Positions 26,799-36,394 of a stretch of 64,000 nt of DNA are shown piece after piece. The stretch is from Roseibium sp. MMSF_3544 (GTDB taxonomy: Bacteria > Pseudomonadota > Alphaproteobacteria > Rhizobiales > Stappiaceae). The notes under the pieces are model-generated. The model made no database searches. It saw only the letters and a program-made list of their open reading frames with translations, and had not been told where the DNA came from. A program made the translations under genes and the position numbers. The stretch is from the NCBI RefSeq assembly GCF_030732845.1, contig NZ_JASHKA010000018.1, positions 1-64,000 of the forward strand, written 5' to 3'. Numbering within the stretch: position 1 is the stretch's first letter; each line of letters begins with the position of its first letter.

Positions 26799-27152
26799 TC
26801 ATTGATTAAAGAATTGTGTGTTTGCGCAGCTAGACCAGTCCATACCGCGCATCGGCTTCACGTGAGGCACCTGCCTCACAGACCGTACGGGACGAACAGC
26901 GCGTACTGACTTGACAGGTTTCACTTGGCGCATTGGGCGCATCGGTCCACCTAACGCGTTGGCAGAGAACAGGGCAGGTTTGTTAGACCTGTCGTAAAGC
27001 CAGCCATTGTAAATCCAGCCAAGCAAGCGACCTGAGAACGAATACACCTTATCATCCGCGAAATAACCAACTGGTTCACCGCTCCATAGGTAAATGTTTT
27101 CGCCGTCAGGCGAGTAGCAGGTGGCTTGTCCGTTACTGTCAAAGAATTCCAT
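26799..27152 (-). CDS. 4-fold beta flower-type protein
   Basis: 117 aa. Residues 1-68 consist of four short repeats with tyrosine/tryptophan and glycine (IYLWSGEPVGYF, VYSFSGRLLGWI, GWLYDRSNKPALF), the pattern of the 4-fold beta flower family. Residues 70-105 form a basic tail of repeats VKPVKSVRAVRPVRSVRQV, ending MDWSSC. Function of the family is unknown to me; the basic tail could bind nucleic acid or membrane. AGGAAC precedes the ATG. Confidence 0.65.
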   Translation of the reverse strand: MEFFDSNGQATCYSPDGENIYLWSGEPVGYFADDKVYSFSGRLLGWIYNGWLYDRSNKPALFSANALGGPMRPMRQVKPVKSVRAVRPVRSVRQVPHVKPMRGMDWSSCANTQFFNQ

Positions 27153-27785
27153 TCATTGTTCCTAATCGCTTCTTTCGAGTGCATATAGAGATAGTTCGCG
27201 CTTTGTTCAACGAAATGGAGTCGCAAGCAATTTACTAACTTCAAGGAAATTCATTGCATGCGAGATTTGGTCTCACGACATAAGCAGTAGTGAGTTGCAT
27301 TGCAGTATTCAGCGGATGGTGCTTTCAGCCGTCACCCGCTGCGGCTGGACCGAACGACGGCTCTGCGCGCCCATTTCGAACACAACTATCCGATTTAGCA
27401 TTCTGAAAGTTGACTTGCGTTGCAGCTTGACAATGCGTCTTAGAAGTGCGCTGGCGCAAGTATTTGTGGCCTGCACAAGCGCGTCGAATTTGAACCGAAT
27501 TGCCGAAGTTCTCGCCATTCCAGAACACTTGACGTGAAAATTGATTTAGTGGTCAAAGCTAACCACGATTTTTTTGTATTCCCAAGTTGTGCCTTACGTC
27601 TTGGCCTTAGCAGGCAATCAGAGAACTTCGCGTATCTTCAAACCTTGATGTCCTAGTTTCGCTCTCAGCGTGAAAAATCGTCGTGGAAAACTCTTGCCAC
27701 AACTTTCTGGCGAGTTGGGTTTCTAAGCAATGGAAAGCTACGGTAATAATATACGGAAACGAAGCGGAATTCGAGAAAGGTGGAA
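27153..27785. other. promoter region of the DISARM-like operon; no gene
   Basis: About 630 bp without a supported gene; the 27295-27537 ORF on the plus strand lacks a domain. The operon promoter should lie in the AT-richer last 150 bp (for example TAATAATATA near 27744), which I cannot place exactly. Confidence 0.4.
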
Positions 27786-29399
27786 ATGTCGGAAACGCTG
27801 TTTTTGGAAAGTGCACTAAAGCAGGGTTACGCTTTTGTTCGATCTAAATCTCGCGAGAGAGATGGCGATGCGCTTAACTTCGCTTGGTCAGAGTTTTGCC
27901 AATCTCTTTTGCATCCGGAGGATAATTCAGACCCAATTAATTTTACGTATTTTGATAATCTAACAACAATCGAGAAAATATACAGGGTTTCTCTTATTTA
28001 TGCGTTGGCCCAATCGAAGGCGCGACGCAAAGAATACGCAATGTACTTCACACCGCCTCCTTTGAGTGAGTACGTACTAAACCGTGCGGAATATTTCGGT
28101 TGTGACTTCGCTAATCATCTCTTTATCGACCCTGCTGCTGGAGGTGCTTCATTTCTCGGCCCTATTGCGAGTCGCATGAGTGCCCGAGGAGCGACGTCCG
28201 CGCGGATCGCAAGCGCCTTGCGTGGAGTGGAAATCGATCCAGCTCTTGCTGACTTCGCGCGCGCGGCAGCTCGCTGCGTAATTAACATACCGGTCGATCA
28301 TATGGTGATCTGTGGCGATGGTCTCGAATATGGTGCACCAGAGAGTTTCGACGCAGTCATCGGAAATCCACCCTATAGGGTTTTGTCACCCTCACAGCGC
28401 AAACGAATGCCCGCTTGGGCGCAACCAATACTTGGCAATTATGCAAACCTCTATTCACTTTTCCTTCTTAGAGGCCTTCACCTACTAAGAGACGGTGGTC
28501 TATTAGCGCTTTTAGTGCCGACGAGTTTTGTTACGGGCAACTACTTTCGTTCGCTCCGGAGATACATTTCTGAAAATGCGACCGTCCTTGCGATTGATAT
28601 GATCGAGCAAAGAAAAGAGTTTTTTCGTGATGTTTCACAGGATGTTTGTTTGTTTGTTTGCAGGAAAACGGGTTCCAGTATTGAAACATATACTGCTCAA
28701 GCCCGGTCTGTAGACCGAGACATTCGCTGGCGTAGCGAATCGGGTTATCGCATCAACAGAGCGAATGATGCGCCTTGGGTTCGAACTTCTCAAAAACAAT
28801 CCGACGTCAATTATCATACGTTGGCAGCTCTTGGTTATTCAGTTCGTTGCGGTCCGATTGTTCACAATCGCGACACAGCCCTGTCAGAGGGAACAAGGCG
28901 GCGCCGAAGGAATGCCGTTCCTTTAGTTTGGGGCCACGTCATACGTCCGTATGCTGCGGTGGAGCCCGCGTCGAGAAATCGACAACCGGGCGATGGCAAA
29001 ATAACTTTTGTTTCAACTAATCGACACACACCACCTGTGACCAAACCATCTATCGTTTTGCAAAGAACAAATAGTGGGGACCAGGAGAATCGAATTCGAG
29101 CCGGCTATGTCGATGAAACCTGGATAAGCAAATATGGTGGATTCTATGGCGAGAACCATGTTGTCGTCATCTCTCCTGATCCGACCAAAAAGCAGCGATG
29201 CTCACTAAAGATATTGCTAAAACTCATTTCAACAAAGGCTGTGGACCGTCGTCTGCGCCCAATGTTGTCTTCCAATAGCATAAACGTAACCGCCTTGCGC
29301 GAACTGCGGTTACCGAATCTCTCGGTGCACAAACTCAGGTCTTTGGAGTATTGCGACGATATTCAACTCGAAGCTGCGATTGAAGAGGCTTATGATTGA
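27786..29399 (+). CDS. drmMI: N6-adenine DNA methyltransferase (DISARM DrmMI-like)
   Basis: 537 aa from ATG 27786, with GAAAGG upstream (the GTG at 27780 lies inside that site). SAM-binding motif I is FIDPAAGGASFLGPI (113-127), an acidic motif II RGVEIDPALADFA, and the catalytic motif IV VIGNPPYRVLS (NPPY at 194-197), as in Eco57I-type N6-adenine methyltransferases. The last 200 residues are probably target recognition. Function: marks self DNA so that the restriction helicases spare it. It overlaps the next gene (TGATG) and heads a run of five genes. DrmMI is the adenine methylase of class 1 DISARM; assignment is from motifs plus context. Confidence 0.8.
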   Translation: MSETLFLESALKQGYAFVRSKSRERDGDALNFAWSEFCQSLLHPEDNSDPINFTYFDNLTTIEKIYRVSLIYALAQSKARRKEYAMYFTPPPLSEYVLNRAEYFGCDFANHLFIDPAAGGASFLGPIASRMSARGATSARIASALRGVEIDPALADFARAAARCVINIPVDHMVICGDGLEYGAPESFDAVIGNPPYRVLSPSQRKRMPAWAQPILGNYANLYSLFLLRGLHLLRDGGLLALLVPTSFVTGNYFRSLRRYISENATVLAIDMIEQRKEFFRDVSQDVCLFVCRKTGSSIETYTAQARSVDRDIRWRSESGYRINRANDAPWVRTSQKQSDVNYHTLAALGYSVRCGPIVHNRDTALSEGTRRRRRNAVPLVWGHVIRPYAAVEPASRNRQPGDGKITFVSTNRHTPPVTKPSIVLQRTNSGDQENRIRAGYVDETWISKYGGFYGENHVVVISPDPTKKQRCSLKILLKLISTKAVDRRLRPMLSSNSINVTALRELRLPNLSVHKLRSLEYCDDIQLEAAIEEAYD

Positions 29400-32161
29400 T
29401 GTCGAAGCGCGGACGAAATCGGCTTTGGACGCAGGAGACGCAGCCTGATCAGCGCTCTCTTAGAGAAGAGGAAAAAAAGACGCTTGCGGCGAGAATGCGG
29501 GAAACCGCTAGGGCGAAGCGAACCGATACTTCAAAAAAATGTTTGTCCCGTAAATCGCGATTTGATCCGCAAAAAATCGTACTATTGCGCAGCGGGAACT
29601 TAGAAGACGCACCATTAGCCATAGGAATGGCGAACGCGGTAAAAGCTTTCCGTCAAGTCTTACTGGATCGGCAGTCTACGGTGATTCTCAATTGGCCAAA
29701 CGGAATCCCCGGAGTATCCGCTCTGCACAGTTTAGCGTTTCTCTGCGAATTGGCCGAGGGGCCGGATGAGTTTAAAGGCTTCACCACAGTTTTTTATCCG
29801 GCAAGTGCGCGCACGGGTGCCAACCAAAGGGCATTGCTAGTCAAAAGAGATTGGCTCGTTTCCATTAACGGTCCTTGGTTGAATGCGCATTACTCAAACC
29901 TGTCCAGTACTTCGAAGGGGCCTGAAAAGACACAAGCTCGCTTTCACAACATGCTTGCGCGTGCGAAAGATTTGGGGCCGGAAGCGCTATCGAGTTTCCC
30001 ACGGGCTAGAGCGATCGTCGAGCGCACTGGCGACCGGGGCCATCCAACTTTGTTCGAACTAATTGCGCGTCGTAGGGTCGACGCTCGCGGAGAGGTTTCT
30101 CCACCAGAAGCAAGCTTCTTCGATAGATCCAGGCGTCTGTCTGAACTACTAACGTCGAAGAAAAGCGCCGCCGACAACCAACGAGTCGAAGCTGTCGACC
30201 CTGAGACAACGCCGTGGTTGTTGTCGACAATTCACGGCGCAAGCCCGCAAACAAGTTGGGGGGCTTGCACACTACCAAGCAAGCGAAAACCAGATGTTAT
30301 TTTGTTAGATCTTCAATACCGAGCGCGCGCAAGACTTGGAGAAAACTGGCGACAAGAAATTTCAGGAGTGATTTCCAAACTTCGGCATGGCGATCAAGAG
30401 CTACCGCTTGCTCTTGTGACCGACGATCCTTTTGTTGCGACCTTTTTGAAGTGGGAGCTGTGCCGAAAGCAAAAAGGACGTGAGAAGAAACGCGCTCTGC
30501 CCGTGGCCTTTGTTCGCCAACAAACTTCAGAGATATTGTCTTCTACCGCCGCGGAAGAAAGACAACACGCAAGCGCAAGTACTGAGATCACGGCCGAGAT
30601 TTTCGCAAGTGATGTTGCGATCTTTGCAACAAAAGCGATGGAGTTAAGAAGGAAAGTATCTGGAATTTCTGGTGGTGCCATAGCGCGATCCATCGCAGGA
30701 TGTCTCTCTCGCCTTCGTTCAATCGCCAACGCACCACTTTCACAATCAGGCGTTAGTGATGTGCTGTACGACACCGATGAGCCTTACTTATCCAGCCGAC
30801 TTTTGAAAGAATTCGACATTTTGTCGGCGGTCGCTGAGCTGAGAGGTTACGCTACGAAATCTGGCGGATTCGAAAACGATATCTTGTCACTCGCATCAGA
30901 AGCGATTGAGCTGGCAAAGTCGCTATCGTCGGAGGCCGCGGCCACAACTGGCAAACTCTACCGTTCAAAGTTGCAGACGTTACCCAGACGCGGAACGAGA
31001 ACACTTGTTGCGACTGCGGGTGTTTCTACGACCCAACTTCTAGAGCGTTGGATAGAAGCCGACGAAAGCTTATCCGAAGTGGCGGATCGGCTCGGTGAGA
31101 AATTTGACATTGCCCCAGCACGAGATGCGATTAGAAAAATCGAATTAGCAGCAGCCTCCACGAAGCCATACGGTCACGTTCTTTTGCTGTCGACGTCGCC
31201 GCGCGACGCACTTGCAATCCTAGCGCACCCAGCGTGCCCGCCGAGGATTCAGATTGTCAGCGACGCATCTACCGCTAAGTTTTTAGCAGATTACGGAAAA
31301 TCGCTCCTACAGTATTGGCCTGAAAATGACACGGGCCGCCATCTCATTCGCAAAACCTTAACGCACATCGATGCCAGCCTTGAACGTCGAATAGCCGACC
31401 TACCTGAATTTGCGTTTGGAGAACCGTCTAACTCTGGAACACCAATTCTCGATTTAACCGCGCAATCAGCTGGGTCGAGGTCTTCAAAGTTTGCTATTCA
31501 CACCGTCGATGGCGACATTATACAAGCAAATTCTCAGACCGCGTTTGTTACCCGAGTTCCGGCTGATCTCGAAAAATTTGAATCCGTTCGTGCGAACAAA
31601 ATTTCACAAGGCCGCGAAATACTTGTTCCTGGACCAGCGTTTCTAGAAGCTGTGGAATCATCCTATGAGTTTCGCGCGGCCGCAGCCCCTCTCTTAGCGG
31701 ACTACCACAATGCGATTACGCAGCGGGTCAATGCACATGGTCAGAGCCCCTTTTTAGTAGCGACAGACATTCTTGCGCGCATGGATTGTGATCCAGCGCC
31801 GACCATAAAAAGCGTGCGACGTTGGCTAAATGTCGCGTCTCAGCAAGACGTGCCCATCGAACTTCGTACGCCTCAAGCACCTCGCACTTTTGATCATTTT
31901 TCTGCTTTTTCGCAAGCCCTCGGAATCGACGAGACAATCACCGAAATCTACTGGTCACTTGCAGTTGTCGCGACGCGGGGTGGGCGAATTCGATCGGGTC
32001 TTCAGCTGCGAAAGTTATACACGGCGGCTCTCATAGATCCTGACGCCCTTATCAGACAAAACAGTGCGGCACGCCCGCTTATCGACAAAATCCAGGACTT
32101 GTCAGCGGAGTATGTCAGCGAAGTGCTATTTATTGAGCGCCTTCGATCGGAGGACACATGA
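29399..32161 (+). CDS. unknown 920-aa protein of the DISARM-like operon (DrmE-like candidate)
   Basis: Starts at the ATG overlapping the methyltransferase stop and ends overlapping drmA (ATGA), so it belongs to the operon. N-terminus strongly basic (residues 1-55). Several alpha/beta segments follow with hydrophobic strands and acidic turns (DPQKIVLLRSGNLEDAP, STVILNWPNG, DVILLDLQ, PLALVTDDPFVATFL, HVLLLSTSPRDALAIL), resembling a degenerate helicase-like or Rossmann fold. No Walker A or DEAH box is visible, so it is not the SNF2 helicase DrmD. DISARM class 2 has an unknown protein DrmE in comparable position; whether this is a divergent DrmE or a new component I cannot decide. Confidence 0.6.
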   Translation: MSKRGRNRLWTQETQPDQRSLREEEKKTLAARMRETARAKRTDTSKKCLSRKSRFDPQKIVLLRSGNLEDAPLAIGMANAVKAFRQVLLDRQSTVILNWPNGIPGVSALHSLAFLCELAEGPDEFKGFTTVFYPASARTGANQRALLVKRDWLVSINGPWLNAHYSNLSSTSKGPEKTQARFHNMLARAKDLGPEALSSFPRARAIVERTGDRGHPTLFELIARRRVDARGEVSPPEASFFDRSRRLSELLTSKKSAADNQRVEAVDPETTPWLLSTIHGASPQTSWGACTLPSKRKPDVILLDLQYRARARLGENWRQEISGVISKLRHGDQELPLALVTDDPFVATFLKWELCRKQKGREKKRALPVAFVRQQTSEILSSTAAEERQHASASTEITAEIFASDVAIFATKAMELRRKVSGISGGAIARSIAGCLSRLRSIANAPLSQSGVSDVLYDTDEPYLSSRLLKEFDILSAVAELRGYATKSGGFENDILSLASEAIELAKSLSSEAAATTGKLYRSKLQTLPRRGTRTLVATAGVSTTQLLERWIEADESLSEVADRLGEKFDIAPARDAIRKIELAAASTKPYGHVLLLSTSPRDALAILAHPACPPRIQIVSDASTAKFLADYGKSLLQYWPENDTGRHLIRKTLTHIDASLERRIADLPEFAFGEPSNSGTPILDLTAQSAGSRSSKFAIHTVDGDIIQANSQTAFVTRVPADLEKFESVRANKISQGREILVPGPAFLEAVESSYEFRAAAAPLLADYHNAITQRVNAHGQSPFLVATDILARMDCDPAPTIKSVRRWLNVASQQDVPIELRTPQAPRTFDHFSAFSQALGIDETITEIYWSLAVVATRGGRIRSGLQLRKLYTAALIDPDALIRQNSAARPLIDKIQDLSAEYVSEVLFIERLRSEDT

Positions 32162-35100
32162 AACCTGTACCTTTAAGACACGCAGACATTGAGAACCTTG
32201 AAGAGTTGAAAGAAGGAGTTTGCGATAGCCTAATCAATCTCACTTTTCAGCGCGTTAGCGGATTTGGTCCGAGCGGTGCCGTGGTGTTTGGCCGCAAACC
32301 CAGTCAACACTTCGTTTCAGGCTTTCTGCTTCCCGGATTTGATCCAACATATGAAAAAGATGAGACCAGTGATATTCGCATCAATACTTTGGGTATTGAC
32401 TTCGCGATTGAAGATGAAATCGGTACTGAGTTCGAGGTGACGGGCAACTTCAGCGTCTACATTCGAGGATTGCCAACATGGGATGAGCTCTGCTCTGACC
32501 GCTATGATCTGTTTCCGGTTTTTCAGCCGACGTCCGAATTAAGGACGCAACTCAAAACCGCAGTCAAACAAAGACTTGAGAACTGGAAATTAAAACATGG
32601 TCAAGGGTCGAGCTGGGCTGACTATCAGACGGCCAAGCAGGAAGCTTATTCTACGGCGTGCAAAAAAATGGGACTTCCAGCGCCAAATATAGACCTCGAT
32701 GAGGTTGCACTTCAACAACTCGTCGAGGATTCGGAAGACAACGTGCGGACTGAAGACGAAGCAGAGGTTCCGCTTGAAGAGGCTCTATACACAAGACCAA
32801 ACGCTCAAATCCCAGATGCGCTCGCGGAGCCAATGCAATCGCCGGAGGTATGGATAAGAATTCCTGTCACTCTGGGACCGTGGACTGTCGATGTGACGAA
32901 TGAACTAACTTCCCAGGCGCATGAACTCACAAACTCAATTGAGAGCCGGATCATAGATGCTGTGAAGTTGTGGCTGTCCTCCGATGAGGGGGATCAGCGC
33001 GCATATCGAGAAAGAAACATAAAACCTTCGGATTGTCAGTCAAAGGAAACTTGGGAATCGTATCTGGCAAAATGCAGAAAAACGGCTCCTAGCGTAGACC
33101 AACTCCTCCCCAATCCGTTCGATTTGAAGTTGATTTTGCAATCTAGTCCGGACCGGAGAGCAAAAAAATCGAAGCTTGTCAGAGTCGCTTTCGAACACCA
33201 CGGGAGGCGTCCCGCAAATACACGCCAATCCTTTGTGGAGCCAGCCTGTTTTCAGGTTTCGATATCAGCAAAAATTTTGACCTCAGCGCTACGAAAGCTT
33301 CCGCTCGACCGCGTTAAACCAAGCTACCGATATCGTCACTACATGTCACAAGCTGGAATGGGAGTGAATTGCGGTGTCGAGCAGATCACAGACGATACAA
33401 AAACTGAACTGCGTTCAACCTGGGCTCCGCGCTATGTTTTACCGCGCCAAGTGCCCCGTTCTGGTTCAAAGGTTCGACGGGACTATAAAACGTTGAGTGA
33501 TCCAAACTTTCCAGTCAGCGATCTCTCGATGCTATCAAACGAGTACGATGCATGGATTGATGGCTTAAGCGCTCGGATCGATCCAGCCCGCGGTGTTTCC
33601 GACACCAATGAAGCGCTCATCGAACAGCAGAACTTTGAAGAGGACTGCGAGGCCTACCGTATCGAAAGTCAGGACATCACTCGTGGTGTTGACTTACTTG
33701 CCCGCTCGCAATCAGCGTTCAAAGCCAATCCGAACGCACCCGCCGGCGCACCATTTCGCGCCTGGGTTATGATGAACGAAACATTCAAAGACGCAGGCGG
33801 TGACAAGTTCGTTGAATGGCGATTGTTCCAACTAGCGTTCATTTTGGCCCAGATCGCTGGCTTTGCATCCCGTTTGCCTTCTTATGCCGATGACTTTGAC
33901 GTCGAGCGTGATGAAGAGACGGCGTCTCTACTATACTTTGCGACCGGGGGCGGTAAATCAGAAGCTTTTTTTGGGACGCTTGTATACCTCCTTTTTCTCG
34001 ACCGATTAAGGGGAAAGACATTCGGCGTCAGCGCCCTCGTGCGCTATCCGCTAAGGCTGCTGACGGTTCAGCAAGCTCGACGACTATTTCGCTTGCTGGT
34101 TCGAGCAGAACTGATCCGGAAGTCTCAAAAACTAGAAGGAGCGCCGTTTCAGCTTGGGTTTTGGGTGGGGAAAAGTAACACACCAAATGGACTCGGCGAT
34201 CCGAGGCTCGCAGACATTCCGTTCGATGACGCGCCGCGTCCGGTAGCCAACAGTGCCGAAGAACGCAAGTATCTCTCTATACGCAGGGCGCTGAATAAAG
34301 TGCCGTCCTGTCCATTTTGCGATCAGGCAACGGAGTTACGCCGACGTCGATGTGAAAGTGCCAATGGCAATCACAGGCTCGCGCTTGTCTGCCTCAACGA
34401 TAGTTGCCGGTGGAACGTAGAACACCCCAACACCACACCAGAACCCCTACCGTTCTTGCTCGTGGACGAAGATATTTATGCGCGAGCACCGGCGGTAATT
34501 CTTGGTACAATCGATAAGCTTGCATTGATTGGCCAACACGACAGCACAATTTCCAAGATATTCGGAATGTTCGGGCTCGCGCGTTCGGCATTTGACGGAT
34601 TAGAACGGATCGGTGTTCCGAGGGACTACAACCAGAACACCGCGCCGACTGGCCAAGTCGCCTTAAGTCCCCTTGTTAGAGGCGGAGAAGAGCTGTTTTT
34701 CGATCCACTCCCGTCTCTCATTATTCAAGATGAAGCTCATCTGCTAGAAGAGAGCTTGGGGGCGTTCGCAGGACTATTTGAAACGGCTTTGGAGCAGGTA
34801 TTTCGTCAAAACACAGAGTTGTTCGGGGACCGGGTTGTCCGCGGAAAAGCAGATCACAAAGGCCAGCGGGCAATCCGCATGCCAAAGATAATCGCTGCGA
34901 CAGCGACGGTGTCGGATCCGGCCAGACAAACGGAAGTTCTCTACCAACGTCAGTGTCAACAGTTTCCTCGACCGGGACCGGATCTTTATGAATCCTTTTA
35001 TTCCCAGCCCAAACGTTCGACAAACGCAGTGCGGCAGGCACTGCAAGACACATCCGACAATGTCGAAGAGGCCGCGCTTTGGTCGCGCGTCTATGTTTCA

Positions 35101-36390
35101 TTTATGACGAATGGCGGAACTCATACCATTACTACGGTTACTATTTTGGCCGCGCTGCATTCAGTAATCACCTCATTGCTGTCGGATCTCTGGTATGAAG
35201 GGGACACGGCAGGCCAGGCAAAAGCGGTTGATCGGATGATTTTGGCACTTTCGCCGTCCAATCAAGACAACGTGTCTGTGCTTCGAACCAGCGCATTGGC
35301 GAATGCTCGCGACAATAAGCGATTTGATGCACTTGCGAGTCTCGTCGACCTTCATAGAGTGGTACTAACATATGTAACCAACAAAAAAGGCGGCGATGTT
35401 GTACTGGACGCGCTGCAAGAAATTTCTGAGGAAACGCACAGGTATGATGGATTACCACGTGACGAGTTGAAACTCGATCTGATCTCCGGCGGTGTCGACA
35501 TGGAAGGCATCGAAAGGATCATGCGCGAGGCGGATTTAGATCGGACGGAGAATGGCGAGTTCGTTCCGCTAGCGGACGGTCTAAGGAACATCGTCGCCAC
35601 ATCAGCGATCTCTCATGGTGTTGATGTTGATCGTTTCAACTCCATGGTGTTCGCGGGAATACCAAGCAACATCGCTGAATACATCCAAGCCTCGTCGCGA
35701 GTCGGTCGGACGCATGTTGGTTTTAGTCTATTGGTGCCTACACCACAGTCTCGACGAGATCGCTATGTTGTTGAAGTCCACAGCCCATTCCATCGCTTCC
35801 TTGAACGGATGATTTCACCGCCGGCGATCGATCGCTGGGCTACGCAAGCCATAAGAAGGGTGATGCCAAGTTTGTTTCAAGCTTGGCTCGTTGGTGTCGT
35901 AGAACCACGGCTTTTTGAACACCTTTCTGATAAATCGAAAGCGCCACAGATGAATCGGATGCACGATATAAGACGCTACTTAGAACCCATAAAGTTCCAA
36001 CAACGCTTTCGGTCCAGCTTTACTGAGTTCGTGTTAGCAGCAACTGGCGTGGAAGGTCGGGGTCACCGAAGAATAGGCGAACCATGCAATAGAGTATACT
36101 ACCGAAACCTCATTCTAGATGAATCCCGTGAAATGTTCGACCTTTTTGTTGGTCCGGAGGCGGAACTAACCGTCAGTAGACTCGACAAGTTTTGGGATGC
36201 CAGCACCGATGTCAGTAAGCCAATGATGTCATTGCGAGATGTCGAGGAAAGCGGACAAATTTTTCCGGCCACAGCCCCAACGGGAAGTAAAGGATCAGAT
36301 AACTACCAAGATCGTGTCGAGCGATCTTTGCAGTTTTTGCGAAAGCAAAGGGCAAGTGGTTCAGAACTAGATGACGAGACAGGAGGCTAG
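32158..36390 (+). CDS. drmA: DrmA-like helicase of a DISARM-type system
   Basis: 1,410 aa. N-terminal 500 residues are a helicase-associated region unique to this family. Walker A is TGGGKSEAFFGTL (about 597); motif Ia FGVSALVRYPLRLLTVQQAR; a four-cysteine zinc ribbon SCPFCDQA ... LVCLNDSCRW (about 715-750); DEAH box IIQDEAHLLEES (about 854); motif III IIAATATVSDP; and motif VI IQASSRVGRTHVGFSLL (about 1175). This matches the large DrmA helicase, thought to be the core of DISARM and, with DrmB, to be activated by free 5' ends of foreign DNA. It overlaps neighbours by a few bases on both sides. Confidence 0.88.
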   Translation: MKPVPLRHADIENLEELKEGVCDSLINLTFQRVSGFGPSGAVVFGRKPSQHFVSGFLLPGFDPTYEKDETSDIRINTLGIDFAIEDEIGTEFEVTGNFSVYIRGLPTWDELCSDRYDLFPVFQPTSELRTQLKTAVKQRLENWKLKHGQGSSWADYQTAKQEAYSTACKKMGLPAPNIDLDEVALQQLVEDSEDNVRTEDEAEVPLEEALYTRPNAQIPDALAEPMQSPEVWIRIPVTLGPWTVDVTNELTSQAHELTNSIESRIIDAVKLWLSSDEGDQRAYRERNIKPSDCQSKETWESYLAKCRKTAPSVDQLLPNPFDLKLILQSSPDRRAKKSKLVRVAFEHHGRRPANTRQSFVEPACFQVSISAKILTSALRKLPLDRVKPSYRYRHYMSQAGMGVNCGVEQITDDTKTELRSTWAPRYVLPRQVPRSGSKVRRDYKTLSDPNFPVSDLSMLSNEYDAWIDGLSARIDPARGVSDTNEALIEQQNFEEDCEAYRIESQDITRGVDLLARSQSAFKANPNAPAGAPFRAWVMMNETFKDAGGDKFVEWRLFQLAFILAQIAGFASRLPSYADDFDVERDEETASLLYFATGGGKSEAFFGTLVYLLFLDRLRGKTFGVSALVRYPLRLLTVQQARRLFRLLVRAELIRKSQKLEGAPFQLGFWVGKSNTPNGLGDPRLADIPFDDAPRPVANSAEERKYLSIRRALNKVPSCPFCDQATELRRRRCESANGNHRLALVCLNDSCRWNVEHPNTTPEPLPFLLVDEDIYARAPAVILGTIDKLALIGQHDSTISKIFGMFGLARSAFDGLERIGVPRDYNQNTAPTGQVALSPLVRGGEELFFDPLPSLIIQDEAHLLEESLGAFAGLFETALEQVFRQNTELFGDRVVRGKADHKGQRAIRMPKIIAATATVSDPARQTEVLYQRQCQQFPRPGPDLYESFYSQPKRSTNAVRQALQDTSDNVEEAALWSRVYVSFMTNGGTHTITTVTILAALHSVITSLLSDLWYEGDTAGQAKAVDRMILALSPSNQDNVSVLRTSALANARDNKRFDALASLVDLHRVVLTYVTNKKGGDVVLDALQEISEETHRYDGLPRDELKLDLISGGVDMEGIERIMREADLDRTENGEFVPLADGLRNIVATSAISHGVDVDRFNSMVFAGIPSNIAEYIQASSRVGRTHVGFSLLVPTPQSRRDRYVVEVHSPFHRFLERMISPPAIDRWATQAIRRVMPSLFQAWLVGVVEPRLFEHLSDKSKAPQMNRMHDIRRYLEPIKFQQRFRSSFTEFVLAATGVEGRGHRRIGEPCNRVYYRNLILDESREMFDLFVGPEAELTVSRLDKFWDASTDVSKPMMSLRDVEESGQIFPATAPTGSKGSDNYQDRVERSLQFLRKQRASGSELDDETGG

Positions 36391-36394
36391 TATC

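Noticed and set aside
27295..27537. 80-codon ORF before the DISARM-like operon
   Set aside because: No ribosome site, no recognisable domain, overlapped by equal ORFs on the other strand.
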